The notes: generated by a model from the letters alone, not told the origin. Positions 51,435 through 61,711 are shown, numbered from the stretch's first letter. The stretch: DNA of 64,000 bases from DATJLY01 sp035532935 (GCA_035532935.1 DATKQE010000077.1:1-64000); one strand, 5' to 3'. Made by a program: numbers and translations.

Positions 51435-52950
51435 CGATCTGCGCGTCTGGCTCGCCGTGGCGCAGCAGCGGATCGGCACAATGCCGCTTGCGCCTCGCCT
51501 CGAGCAGATCGGACGGGTGCTCCGGCTCGGTGATGGCGTGGCGACCGTCGCGGGTCTGCCCGATACGCGTCTCGACGAGCTGCTCGTCTTCCAAGGCGGC
51601 GGGCGCGGACTTGCAGTCGATCTGGGCGAGGAGGCGATCGGCTGTGTGCTGCTCGGCGACTCGGGCGGCATCGCCGCCGGAAGCATCGTCCGCGGCACGG
51701 GCGAGGTGGCGCGCGTCCCGGTGGGGGAAGCCCTGCTCGGGCGGGTCGTCGATGGTCTCGGCCTTCCGCTCGACGGCGGCGCGCCGATCGAGGCGAAAGA
51801 TCTGGTGCCGGTCGAGCAGCCGGCACCGGCGATCGTCGACCGGGCGCTGGTGACGCGTCCGATCGCGACCGGCCTCCTGGTCGTCGATGCGACCATCCCC
51901 CTGGGCCGCGGTCAGCGCGAACTGATCATCGGCGACCGCGGCACGGGCAAGACCGCGATCGCGGTCGATACCATCATCAATCAGCGTTCGAGCGACGTGA
52001 TCTGTGTCTATGCCGCGGTCGGGCAGAAGGCCTCGTCGGTCGCGCAGGTGATCGATGCGGTGCGCCGCTATGGCACGCCGGAGCGCTGCATTTTCGTCGT
52101 GGGCGCGGCCGATGCGGCGCCGGGTCTCCAATGGCTCACGCCTTATTCGGCCTGCACGATGTGTGAATATTTCATGGCGCTGGGCCGCGATGTGTTGCTC
52201 GTGATCGACGATCTCACCAAGCACGCGGCCGTCTATCGGCAGATTTCGCTCCTGCTGCGGCGGCCGCCGGGCCGGGAAGCCTATCCAGGCGATATTTTCT
52301 ATATCCATTCGCGCCTCCTCGAGCGCGCGGCGAAGCTTGCGCCCGAGCGGCATGGCGGATCGATCACCGCGCTGCCGATTGCCGAGACCCAGGCCGGCAA
52401 TATCAGCGCCTATATCCCCACCAACCTGATCTCGATCACGGATGGACAAATCTATCTCGATCCGCGGCTCTTCTACGACGACCAGAAGCCCGCCGTCGAT
52501 GTCGGAAAGAGCGTGTCGCGTGTCGGCGGCAAGACTCAGGCGCCCGCGCTCAATGCGCTGTCGGAAAGCCTGCGCCTCGACTACGCGCAGTTCCTCGAAC
52601 TCGAGGTGTTCACTCGCTTCGGCACCATGGTCGATGAGCGCACGCGGAAGGTGATCGAGCACGGGCGGCGGATTCGCGCGCTGCTCGCGCAGCCGCAGTT
52701 TGCGCCGCTGTCGCTCGGCGAGGAGGTGGCGCTGCTGCTCGCCGTGGTGGAGCGTGTGCTCGACGAGCTTCCGCTCGAGCGCATTCCCGACTTTCGCGCG
52801 GCGCTTGCGGCCTGGCTCGCCCAGCATTGCCCCGACGCCCTGGCGGTCGATGACCAGGCGCCGCCTTTATCGGACGATCTGCGCGCGCGTCTCAAGGCCG
52901 CACTGAACGCGCTGGCGCAATCGATCCGAAACACGGCCGAACCACCATGA
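51418..52950 (+). CDS. atpA: N-type ATPase subunit alpha
   Basis: A 510-residue non-catalytic nucleotide-binding subunit. Walker A is GDRGTGKTAIAVDTI (about residues 167-181); CVYAAVGQKASSVAQV, VIDDLTKHAAVYRQISLLLRRPPGREAYPGDIFY and RVGGKTQAPAL are alpha signatures. The ATG at 51418 overlaps atpF by 17 bases. Its stop overlaps the atpG start. Confidence 0.95.
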   Translation: MPTLVDDLRVWLAVAQQRIGTMPLAPRLEQIGRVLRLGDGVATVAGLPDTRLDELLVFQGGGRGLAVDLGEEAIGCVLLGDSGGIAAGSIVRGTGEVARVPVGEALLGRVVDGLGLPLDGGAPIEAKDLVPVEQPAPAIVDRALVTRPIATGLLVVDATIPLGRGQRELIIGDRGTGKTAIAVDTIINQRSSDVICVYAAVGQKASSVAQVIDAVRRYGTPERCIFVVGAADAAPGLQWLTPYSACTMCEYFMALGRDVLLVIDDLTKHAAVYRQISLLLRRPPGREAYPGDIFYIHSRLLERAAKLAPERHGGSITALPIAETQAGNISAYIPTNLISITDGQIYLDPRLFYDDQKPAVDVGKSVSRVGGKTQAPALNALSESLRLDYAQFLELEVFTRFGTMVDERTRKVIEHGRRIRALLAQPQFAPLSLGEEVALLLAVVERVLDELPLERIPDFRAALAAWLAQHCPDALAVDDQAPPLSDDLRARLKAALNALAQSIRNTAEPP

Positions 52951-53789
52951 TGCGGCTTGCGGAAATCGAGCTGCATCTTGGCAGCATTGGCGAGCTGCTC
53001 GACGTCGTCGGGGCCATGCGTTCGCTCGCAAGCATGCGGGTACAGGAAGCGCTCCGCGCGTTGCCCGGCATCCGCCGCTATGCGGATGCAATGGCGAATG
53101 CGATCGGATCGGCACTTCTCCTGCTGCCGGAAATGACGGTGGCAGGACGCGGCAAAGACGGGCACCGCGCCCTCATCCTGTGCACCGCCGAGCACGGCTT
53201 CGTCGGCGGCTTCAACGAAAGCATCATGGCCGCCGCCAGAGCCGATGTCGATCCGCGCGACGCGCTTTTCATTCTCGGCAGTCGCGGTGCCGCGCTCGCC
53301 CATGAGCTGAACTGGTCGCAGGCTTGGACCCATCCGATGGCGACGCGTCCCGAAAGCGTGCCCGAAATGGTCCGACGGCTGACCGCCGAGCTCTATCGCC
53401 GAATCGCACGCGGCAGCATTACGCGCGTCGAGGTGATGTTCGCGCATTATCGGCGCGGCGGGGCCGCGACGATCGAGCGCCACCGGCTTCTACCGCTCGA
53501 TCTCGCATCGTTTGCGACCGAGCGGGGACGTTTGCCGCCGCTGCACAACCTCGCGCCGCAGGCGCTCATCGAGAAGCTTGCGGCCGAATATATCTTCGCG
53601 CTGCTCACCGAAGCGGGCACCGAGTCGATTGCGAGCGAGAATGCGGCGCGCTTCAGTGCCATGGAATCGGCGCATGACAATGTTTCGAAAAAGCTCGCGC
53701 AATTGCAGCAGGATGCACGTCAGGCGCGTCAGAACGAGATCACCACGGAGCTGATCGACCTGGTCACCGGTGCGGAGGCGCTCTCGTGA
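52947..53789 (+). CDS. atpG: N-type ATPase subunit gamma
   Basis: A 280-residue central-stalk subunit. The N-terminal helix (IGELLDVVGAMRSLASMRVQEA) and C-terminal helix (ENAARFSAMESAHDNVSKKLAQLQQDARQARQNEITTELIDLV) form the rotor coiled coil, and ILCTAEHGFVGGFN marks the Rossmann part, as in F-type gamma. The operon ends here. The following 199 bases to 53988 hold no clear gene. Confidence 0.93.
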   Translation: MMRLAEIELHLGSIGELLDVVGAMRSLASMRVQEALRALPGIRRYADAMANAIGSALLLLPEMTVAGRGKDGHRALILCTAEHGFVGGFNESIMAAARADVDPRDALFILGSRGAALAHELNWSQAWTHPMATRPESVPEMVRRLTAELYRRIARGSITRVEVMFAHYRRGGAATIERHRLLPLDLASFATERGRLPPLHNLAPQALIEKLAAEYIFALLTEAGTESIASENAARFSAMESAHDNVSKKLAQLQQDARQARQNEITTELIDLVTGAEALS

Positions 53790-53988
53790 TGGTGGCAGCC
53801 TTGCGCTGCCGGATGCTTCGGTGTCCCGACGCGTGCGAGGCTTTCCGGCGCCGTGCTTCGTCAGCAGGCCCGGCTTCGGCAATAGGTAGGACCCCGTACG
53901 TAGCACTCCCAATTGCGAGCGCTGATGCGATCGGGATTCAATTGGTTCGCGACGCGACGGAACCGTGCGCGTGAACGAGGAGGCAATC

Positions 53989-54165
53989 ATGACCTGCAAT
54001 GCCGAAATCAATCGCGTGTTTCCCTCTTATAAGGCCGCGTTCCATTATCTGACCTCGCGCGGCTTCTTCTGCGTGCCGCGCGGATGGGAGAATGGCCGCT
54101 GGTCCGCGTCGGTCGAGGCTGCGGGGAGGCAGATCCAGGTATTCGTGAGGCTTCGCGCAGCCTGA
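53989..54165 (+). CDS. Small uncharacterised protein
   Basis: A 58-residue soluble protein: it starts MTCNAEINRVFPSYKAAFHY, continues with GFFCVPRGWENGRWSA and ends in a beta-like VEAAGRQIQVFVRLR. GAGGAGG six bases before the ATG is strong, which supports translation. No family is recognised. It stands alone between atpG and the L,D-transpeptidase. Confidence 0.7.
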   Translation: MTCNAEINRVFPSYKAAFHYLTSRGFFCVPRGWENGRWSASVEAAGRQIQVFVRLRAA

Positions 54166-54226
54166 GCGTCGGTTCATTCGATGGGTCGCGGTGGTGAGAC
54201 GTTTCTGTCGCCGGCCGATCTCCCAA

Positions 54227-54748
54227 TCACGCCAGGATGTCGATCAGCGTACCGTCGTCCACCGCGTTCCAGATCTCCTCGATCGCGATGTTGCCGACGG
54301 CGATGCAGCCATTGGTCCAGTCGACGAAGAACTTGACAGGATCGTGATGGCCGAAGCTCGCCGGCATGCCGTGAATGAAGATCGCGCCGCCGGGGCGCAC
54401 ATGCGCGGCGCGGGCGCGAGCCGCATCGCCGAAATTGGGATAGGAAATATGCAGCGCCCGATGGTACGGCGTGCGTGCGGTACGTCCATCGATCATGTAG
54501 AGGCCTTCAGGCGTGCGGCCATCGCCATACCGCCGCTTGGGGCGGCGCGGGTGAGGGCCAAGGGCGATGGGATAGGTCTTGAGCGTCGTGCTGTTGCGGA
54601 GGAGCAGCAACAGCCGCTGCGCCTTCAGAACGCGAACCCGGTCGGCCTTGAGCGGCTCGGGCAGCGGGGCAGCAGCGCTCGGGTCCGGAAGGCCGGCTAA
54701 TCCTGCGGCGGAAAGGAGGATGAACCGGCGCCGGGACAGGGATCGCAT
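54227..54748 (-). CDS. L,D-transpeptidase/YkuD-domain protein with Tat-like signal
   Basis: A 173-residue exported protein. The signal peptide has SRRRFILLSAAGLAGL. The YkuD domain shows GRTPEGLYMIDGR, HRALHISYPNFGDA, IFIHGMPASFG and the active-site WTNGCIAVGN, where Cys forms the acyl-enzyme; the usual SHGC is TNGC here. It would form 3-3 peptidoglycan cross-links or attach lipoproteins. The ATG at 54748 has GGAG upstream. It is divergent from a second L,D-transpeptidase with a shared perfect FNR/FixK-like box 65 bases upstream. Confidence 0.88.
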   Translation of the reverse strand: MRSLSRRRFILLSAAGLAGLPDPSAAAPLPEPLKADRVRVLKAQRLLLLLRNSTTLKTYPIALGPHPRRPKRRYGDGRTPEGLYMIDGRTARTPYHRALHISYPNFGDAARARAAHVRPGGAIFIHGMPASFGHHDPVKFFVDWTNGCIAVGNIAIEEIWNAVDDGTLIDILA

Positions 54749-54806
54749 GAGCTCGCTCCGAACGCATTCGATGGTCGCTTTTCTACCCGCGGCTCCTTTG
54801 TGCGCT

Positions 54807-54820
54807 TTGATCTTGATCAA
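54807..54820. promoter_or_regulatory. Perfect FNR/FixK-like box between divergent L,D-transpeptidase genes
   Basis: TTGAT-CTTG-ATCAA matches the symmetric consensus at all ten positions. Its centre is 65 bases before the minus-strand ATG, like the other boxes, and 41.5 bases before the plus-strand ATG at 54855. Confidence 0.65.
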
Positions 54821-54854
54821 GGGCGGAAGGCGATTATCCGTCTAGCCTTGGTCG

Positions 54855-55763
54855 ATGTTGCGATCATCGGGCCGCTGGCTGTCGCTCGCCATTCTGCTTC
54901 TGGTCCCGATGCTGGCCCAGGCGGCGGAGCGCAGCGATCTGATCGGAATTCCGACCGTCTTTCAAACGCGGGAAGAGGACACGCTTCTCGACATTGCGCG
55001 CGCCTATGATCTCGGTTACGTCGAGATCCGGGCCGCGAATCCGGGCATCGATCCGTGGCTGCCGGGCGCGGGGCGGGTGCTGTCGCTGCCGACCCAACAC
55101 CTGCTTCCCGACGCCCCGCATCGCGGCATCGTGATCAATCTCGCGGAGCTGCGGCTCTATTATTTTCCGCCGAAGGGCGAGCCCCGGACCTTCCCCATCG
55201 GTATCGGCGGCGAGGGCAAGGAAACGCCGGTCGGGCGGACCGAGATCGTCCGGAAGCAAACGCATCCGACCTGGTTCCCCACCGCTTCCGAGCGCGCCGA
55301 GGATCCGGACCTTCCCACCATGGTCCCGCCCGGGCCGGACAATCCGATGGGGGATTTTGCCCTTTATCTCGGCTGGCCGGGCTATGCGATCCACGGCTCG
55401 AACAAGCCCTACAGCATCGGCCGGCGTGACAGCAGCGGATGCATCCGCATGTATCCCGAGGATATCGAGACACTGTTCAAGCTGGTCGGGCCGGGCACGC
55501 AAGTCACGGTCGTGGACCAGCCGGTGAAGCTCGGCTGGTCCGCCGGCGAGCTCTATCTGGAAATCCATCCCGATCAGGCCGATGCCGATTCGATCGAGGC
55601 GACGGGCAAGCCACGCTCGTTTCTTGGCGTTGATGCGGACGACCTCGTGATCAAGGCGGCCGGCACGCAGGCGTACCGGCTCGACTGGTATACCATTCAT
55701 CTTGAAGAAGCGAAGCGCAGCGGCATCGTGGTGCAGATCACGCGGGCGGCGTCCGGCTATTAG
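54855..55763 (+). CDS. Periplasmic L,D-transpeptidase with LysM-like N-terminal domain (ErfK/YbiS-type)
   Basis: A 302-residue protein. A Sec signal (WLSLAILLLVPMLAQAA) is followed by a LysM-like part (TREEDTLLDIARAYDLGYVEIRAANPGIDPWLPGAGRVLSLPT). The YkuD domain contains GIVINLAELRLYYFPP, TPVGRTEI, YAIHGSNKPYSIG and the catalytic C196 in DSSGCIRMYPEDIETLF. A C-terminal extension of about 80 residues follows. This is the ErfK/YbiS/YcfS layout. It is divergent from the smaller L,D-transpeptidase. Confidence 0.93.
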   Translation: MLRSSGRWLSLAILLLVPMLAQAAERSDLIGIPTVFQTREEDTLLDIARAYDLGYVEIRAANPGIDPWLPGAGRVLSLPTQHLLPDAPHRGIVINLAELRLYYFPPKGEPRTFPIGIGGEGKETPVGRTEIVRKQTHPTWFPTASERAEDPDLPTMVPPGPDNPMGDFALYLGWPGYAIHGSNKPYSIGRRDSSGCIRMYPEDIETLFKLVGPGTQVTVVDQPVKLGWSAGELYLEIHPDQADADSIEATGKPRSFLGVDADDLVIKAAGTQAYRLDWYTIHLEEAKRSGIVVQITRAASGY

Positions 55764-56211
55764 CCGGTACTTTGGGCCGACCAAAGTTCGGTGCCGATTG
55801 AGGCCGACCGCCGGCACCCTGATCCAACCTCCCTGAAACAGCACGCCGGCGATGACGTCGAGCCACCGGTGGCGGTTCGGACGCTGGGGAACCGCCGGCG
55901 GCGCGTTTGCGGTGGCGTCTGCGGGGAGCGGTTGACGTCCCGGCGGCGAGCAGCCTGGCACGGGCCTTGCATCGGCCCCGCAGGTGAGGCAGGCGGGTCA
56001 TCGATGAGGGACCGGGAATGTCAAGCGCTCGATCGGGCGCGCCGCTACGAGCGAAAGCGGCAACTGTGCGAGCGCGTCTGGACGCGGCGCGGACGGGACG
56101 GCGCAGCGATCGCCTGGTGCGTCGGAATGCGATTCACAAAGCGGCTCACAAAGCGGCGGCACCCCAAGACCTGACCGCGCCGCCTGTTCGATGGTGATGG
56201 AGTCAAACCCA
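55764..56211. other. Intergenic stretch between transpeptidase and polyamine-type importer
   Basis: 448 bases. A 7-bp hairpin follows the transpeptidase stop (55769-55787). A 56-codon Arg-rich frame at 56004-56174 has no ribosome binding site and no recognisable content. The 11-base unit CACAAAGCGGC occurs twice in tandem near 56133-56153. Nothing else is distinct; the importer promoter should lie here. Confidence 0.45.
55769..55787 (+). terminator. Possible hairpin terminator after transpeptidase gene
   Basis: Perfect 7-bp stem ACTTTGG / CCAAAGT with loop GCCGA, six bases after the stop. No T-run follows, so the call is tentative. Confidence 0.35.
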
Positions 56212-57303
56212 ATGAAAAAGCTGACGAGGCGCGACACACTGAAACTCCTTGGCGCGGCGGGTGCGGGGGCCGGTCTATTGCCTCGCCGCGGCCTGGCCGC
56301 GCCGGCCATCGGCAAAGGCACCGTGTTGACGGTTTCGACCTGGGGCGGTGTCACCCAGGACGCGGTCGAGAAGCATGTCGGGCCGGAATTCAGTCGGGCG
56401 ACGGGCGCCACGCTCGCCTACGATATCGGCTCCCAGGGTGCCCGATACAGCAAGCTTTTGGCGCAGCGCGCCAGCCCTGCGACCGACGTGTTTTTCGGGT
56501 CCGACGAGTCGCTCATTGCCGGCCTGAAGGCGGGGATACTGACATCGGCGCGACGCAAGAGCCTGTCCCATCTCGGCGAGGTCGAAGATTGGGCGCTGAC
56601 CGTCAAGTCGCCGGCCGGCGATGACATGATCGGCGGCGTGCCCTACGGTCTGATCGCCTACATCCTGGGCTACAATCCCGAGCGGGTGAAGGCGCCGATC
56701 ACCAGTTGGAACGATTTGTGGCGCCCCGAATTCGCCGGCAAGTTGGCGTTTGCCTCGCCCTTCCACAGCATGATGCCGGAGCTGGTGGTCATCGCCGCGG
56801 AATTGGCCGGCGGCTCCATGAGCAATATCGATCCGGGGTTCAAGAAGCTGGCCCAGCTACGGCCGGCCAAGCTGGGCTTTACGTGGACGGATTGGGCGGC
56901 CCTGTACCAGAGCGGCGACGTCATTCTGGCGACCGAGTTCGATTGCTATCTCGATGTGATGAAGGCGCAGGGATACAAGATTCAAACCGTGGTGCCCAAG
57001 GAGAAAGGAATCGCCTGCATCGACGGCGTCGCCATCGTCAAGGGCCGGCCGAATATCGAACTCTCGGAATTCTTTCTCGACACGGTCATCAGTGCGACGG
57101 CCCAGGAAGGTCTCGCCTCCGTCTTGTATCAGGCGCCGATCAATCGCACCGTGCAATTGCCGGCCGAGGTCAACGCGAAATGCAGTTGCGGCGCGGACGT
57201 CGCCGATCTGCGGTTCTTCGATCCCGAGCCTTTCGTCGCGCTCCGCCCGGTCTGGACCGAACGGCTCAACACCGAAGTCGTGCCCCATTGGGGGGCGCGG
57301 TGA
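56212..57303 (+). CDS. ABC transporter substrate-binding protein (spermidine/putrescine PotD-like)
   Basis: A 363-residue periplasmic binding protein. A Tat-like signal (TRRDTLKLLGAAGAGAGLLPRR) precedes LTVSTWGGVTQDAVEKHVGPEF, typical of the PotD/Fe3+-binding (SBP_bac) class. GGAG nine bases before the ATG at 56212 favours this start over ATGs at 56191 and 56197. It begins a four-gene operon with two permeases and an ATPase. PotD-like sets also import other compounds, so the ligand is not certain. Confidence 0.9.
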   Translation: MKKLTRRDTLKLLGAAGAGAGLLPRRGLAAPAIGKGTVLTVSTWGGVTQDAVEKHVGPEFSRATGATLAYDIGSQGARYSKLLAQRASPATDVFFGSDESLIAGLKAGILTSARRKSLSHLGEVEDWALTVKSPAGDDMIGGVPYGLIAYILGYNPERVKAPITSWNDLWRPEFAGKLAFASPFHSMMPELVVIAAELAGGSMSNIDPGFKKLAQLRPAKLGFTWTDWAALYQSGDVILATEFDCYLDVMKAQGYKIQTVVPKEKGIACIDGVAIVKGRPNIELSEFFLDTVISATAQEGLASVLYQAPINRTVQLPAEVNAKCSCGADVADLRFFDPEPFVALRPVWTERLNTEVVPHWGAR

Positions 57304-57324
57304 CGCCGTGCGGAGCGACCCGGC

Positions 57325-58275
57325 ATGCCGAGCGCGATAAAGGCCGGTGACGCGCCGGCATCGGTCCGGGTCGGCCGCGAGCCGGGAGCGGCGCCGGTGG
57401 CGCGGACCGGTCGGGGACCGCAGGTGCGGCGGCGCAGGGCGGCGAGGTTTGATGCGACCGGCGTGCTGCTCGCGCCAAGTCTCGTTCTCCTGGCGCTGTT
57501 TCTCGGCATTCCGGTGATCGTGATCCTGGTCACGAGTTTTCAGCCCAATGTGCTGCTGCAGCGCGCGGCGCCGGGCTTCTACAACTACGAATACCTGGTG
57601 GCGCAGCACTATTACGCCGGCGTCCTCCTGCGCACCATTCGGCTTGCCGTGGTGGCAACGGTCCTGACACTGCCGCTCGGCTACGCCGCCGCGATGCTGC
57701 TGCCCCGGTTGCGCGGCCGGCTCGGCAATATCGCGATCATGGCTCTGACGTTTCCCATCCTTGCCGGCCCGTTGGTCGTCATCCTCGGTTGGATGGCATT
57801 GCTGCCGGGACGCGGCCCGTTGTTCGGTCCATTGGTGCGTCTGGGGCTGATGTCGCCGCCGCGAATCATCGGTACCGAATCGGCCGTGGTCCTGAGCCTC
57901 GTTCAATTCATGCTGCCGTTCGCGATCCTGACGCTCTACACGGCGATCAAGCAAATCCCGCGCGATCTCTACGAAGCGGCCGAGAGCCTCGGCGCCGGAC
58001 CCGTGCGCGAATTCCGGGACGTCACGCTGCCGCTCAGTCTGCCGGGTGTCCTGTCGACATCCATCATTCTCTTCTCGCTCAGCGCCAGCAGCTATATCTC
58101 GCCGCATTATCTCGGCGGTGCCGCGGGGCTCACGCTGACGACGCTGATCGGAGAGTTCATTCTGGCGACCTACAATACGCCGCTCGCCGGCGCCGCCGCC
58201 ATCCTGCTGCTGCTCGTGATGTTGATTTGCATGGCCGGGCTGGTGTTGCTGTTTCGGCCGCTGATCCGGCCATGA
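57325..58275 (+). CDS. ABC transporter permease (PotB-type)
   Basis: A 316-residue inner-membrane permease with about six helices after a basic N terminus of about 45 residues (Arg-rich). LLAPSLVLLALFLGIPVIVILVTSF is helix 1, and LYEAAESLGAGPVREFRDVTLPLSLPG is the EAA loop that contacts the ATPase. Its stop overlaps the next permease gene (ATGA). Confidence 0.92.
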   Translation: MPSAIKAGDAPASVRVGREPGAAPVARTGRGPQVRRRRAARFDATGVLLAPSLVLLALFLGIPVIVILVTSFQPNVLLQRAAPGFYNYEYLVAQHYYAGVLLRTIRLAVVATVLTLPLGYAAAMLLPRLRGRLGNIAIMALTFPILAGPLVVILGWMALLPGRGPLFGPLVRLGLMSPPRIIGTESAVVLSLVQFMLPFAILTLYTAIKQIPRDLYEAAESLGAGPVREFRDVTLPLSLPGVLSTSIILFSLSASSYISPHYLGGAAGLTLTTLIGEFILATYNTPLAGAAAILLLLVMLICMAGLVLLFRPLIRP

Positions 58276-59057
58276 GACGGGTGATTTCGGGCGCCGGGTG
58301 GGTCTATCTCGCCGCGGTGTACGTCTTCGTCATCGGCCCGGTGATATTCGTGACGGCGACGTCGTTCAACACGGCGACCAGTTTTCCGGCGCCCTTCGCG
58401 GGTGTCACCGTCAAATGGTATCGCGCCATCCTCGCGCATCCCGAATTCATCGATGCGGCGTGGACCAGCGCGCTGATTGCTTCCGTGTCGTCCGCCATCG
58501 CCACTGCGGTCGCGTTTCTCGCGGCTTACGCCATGCGACGGGGCGGAAAACGGGAAAACACCGCGCTCAGCACGATCCTCGCCAGTCCGATCCTCGTGCC
58601 GCAGATCGTGATCAGCCTCGCGATGCTGCAGTTCGCGAGCTTGTTGGGTCTGGGCGGCGGTCTGCCCAGCTTGATCGCCGTACACACCGTCTATGCCCTG
58701 CCGTTCGCGCTGCGCCTCGTCATGACCGGGCTGGCGCGCTTCAATTTCGGCCTCGAAGATGCCGCGCTCAGCCTCGGCGCGGGCCGTCTCGCGATCTGGC
58801 GGGACATCACGTTGCCGCTGTTGCGGCCCAATCTCGTCGCCGGCTTCACGTTCTGCTTCATCCTCTCGTTCGTGAACCTGCCGATCTCGCTGTTCCTGAC
58901 CAATGCGCAGACGACGACCCTGCCGGTGGTCATGTTCGCTTATCTCGAAGCGAGCATCGATCCCATGCTGGCCGCGGTCGCCACGATCGTCGTTGCGGCC
59001 GCCTGCGTCGCGACCCTGATCCTCGAACGCTTCCTCCATATCCGGCTTGTGGAATGA
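58272..59057 (+). CDS. ABC transporter permease (PotC-type)
   Basis: A 261-residue permease with six predicted helices. VYVFVIGPVIFVTATSFN is in helix 1 and LEDAALSLGAGRLAIWRDITLPLLRPNLV is the EAA loop. It overlaps the PotB-type gene by four bases and lies three bases before the ATPase gene. Confidence 0.92.
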   Translation: MRRVISGAGWVYLAAVYVFVIGPVIFVTATSFNTATSFPAPFAGVTVKWYRAILAHPEFIDAAWTSALIASVSSAIATAVAFLAAYAMRRGGKRENTALSTILASPILVPQIVISLAMLQFASLLGLGGGLPSLIAVHTVYALPFALRLVMTGLARFNFGLEDAALSLGAGRLAIWRDITLPLLRPNLVAGFTFCFILSFVNLPISLFLTNAQTTTLPVVMFAYLEASIDPMLAAVATIVVAAACVATLILERFLHIRLVE

Positions 59058-59060
59058 CCG

Positions 59061-60131
<1,071 letters not shown>

Positions 60132-60349
60132 GGGCAATTCGACGGTGCGTGCATTTTGGGCAGGGGCTGCCAGCGCTTGCTCAAAGAAGTGCCAAATTCC
60201 GGCAGGAACGGTCACGGTCCTGCGATACGTCACTTGGCGGCGGCATCCCGCCCTGGCACAGGTTTTGCGAATTCGCCGATGAAGAACCGGGCGACGCTCC
60301 GGTGTGAGCGGTCACTCGTCCGGCCCGCGAAGCGAGGAATTCCTGCGCC

Positions 60350-61711
60350 ATGACGACATCGTTGCGTGCCAGCCGTGGTCGGATGCATCTCGGCGGGTTC
60401 TTCCATCCGACCGGAAATCATGTTGCGGCCTGGCTGCATCCCGAGTCGCAAATCGATGCGGGCGTGAATTTTCAGCATTACGTGGAACTGGCGCAAACGG
60501 CAGAACGAGCCAAGTTCGACTTGATCTTCGTTGCCGATTCGGCGGCGGCGCGGGATGGCAATCTCGACGCGCTCAAGCGCTGGCCGCAATATATGGCCTA
60601 TTTCGATCCGACCATGCTGATGGCGGGATTCGCGGCGGTCACGCGGCGGATCGGCCTCGTTGCCACCGCCAGCGCCAGCTTCAACGAGCCCTACAACATC
60701 GCTCGGCGCTTCGCGACGCTCGACTTGATGAGCGGCGGGCGGGCCGGATGGAACGTCGTCACCTCGTCGCAGCCTGCCGAGGCCTATAATTTCGGGCTCG
60801 AGGCCTTGCCGCCGCATGCCGAGCGCTACGCGCGGGCGCGGGAGTTCGTCGAAGTCTGCCGCGGCCTGTGGGACAGTTGGGACGACGACGCCTTCGTTCG
60901 CGACCGGGCTTCGGCGCTCTATTTCGATCCGCAGCGGCTCCATTACTTGCGTCACAAGGGGAAATATTTCTCGGTCCGCGGCCCGCTGAACGTCGCCCGC
61001 CCGCCGCAGGGCTACCCGGTCCTGGCCAATGCCGGCGTTTCCGATACCGGCAAGGAGTTCGCGGCCGACATCGCTGAAATCGTGTTCACGCCGCTCCACA
61101 CGCTCGAGCAGGCGCAGACGCTCTACCGCGACCTCAAAGGCCGGATGGAAAAATATGGGCGACGGCCGGAGCATCTCAAGATCATGCCCGGACTGAATAC
61201 GATCGTCGGGCGGACGGATGAGGAGGCGGAAGAGAAGCACCAGTTCCTGCAGTCGCTGATTCATCCGGATGTCGGCCGGCAGCTTCTTTCGACCGAGCTT
61301 GGCATCGATCTTACGCCGTTTCCGGTGGACGGATTTCTGCCGTACCACCTGATCGACACCGCCGCCAACGCCCAGCGCAAGATGCTGGTCGAACAAGCCC
61401 AGCGCGAGAACCTCACCATCCGCGAGTTCTATCTCCGCTATGCCGGCGCCCGCGGCCAGCGCACCGTCAAAGGCTCGCCGCAACACATCGCCGACGAAAT
61501 GGAGGATTGGTTCCTCAAGGAGGGGGTCGACGGCTTTCTCGTCCAGCCGCCCTACCTGCCGGGCGGGCTCAACGATTTCGTCGACCTCGTCATCCCCGAG
61601 TTGCGGCGCCGCGGACTGTTCCGCTCCGAGTATGAAGGGCGGACGTTGCGCGATCATCTCGGCTTGCCCCGGCCGGCGAGTCGCTACCAGATCGCCGCGG
61701 CAGCCGATTGA
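60350..61711 (+). CDS. LLM-class flavin-dependent monooxygenase (NtaA/SnaA-type)
   Basis: A 453-residue luciferase-like monooxygenase, paralogous to the gene at 8457. It has MHLGGFFHPTGNHVAAWLHP, ADSAAARDG, SASFNEPYNIARRFATLDLMS, RAGWNVVTSSQPAEAYNFG and a C-terminal GFLVQPPYLPGGLNDFVDLVIPELRRRGLF. These mark the NTA-monooxygenase branch. It lies 218 bases after the PotA-type gene; no clear terminator was seen in between, so co-expression with the importer is possible. The partner flavin reductase is not in the window. Confidence 0.92.
   Translation: MTTSLRASRGRMHLGGFFHPTGNHVAAWLHPESQIDAGVNFQHYVELAQTAERAKFDLIFVADSAAARDGNLDALKRWPQYMAYFDPTMLMAGFAAVTRRIGLVATASASFNEPYNIARRFATLDLMSGGRAGWNVVTSSQPAEAYNFGLEALPPHAERYARAREFVEVCRGLWDSWDDDAFVRDRASALYFDPQRLHYLRHKGKYFSVRGPLNVARPPQGYPVLANAGVSDTGKEFAADIAEIVFTPLHTLEQAQTLYRDLKGRMEKYGRRPEHLKIMPGLNTIVGRTDEEAEEKHQFLQSLIHPDVGRQLLSTELGIDLTPFPVDGFLPYHLIDTAANAQRKMLVEQAQRENLTIREFYLRYAGARGQRTVKGSPQHIADEMEDWFLKEGVDGFLVQPPYLPGGLNDFVDLVIPELRRRGLFRSEYEGRTLRDHLGLPRPASRYQIAAAAD

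Noticed and set aside
56004..56174. 56-codon basic small protein
   Set aside because: No ribosome binding site, no homology I recognise and Arg-rich composition typical of random frames in such DNA.
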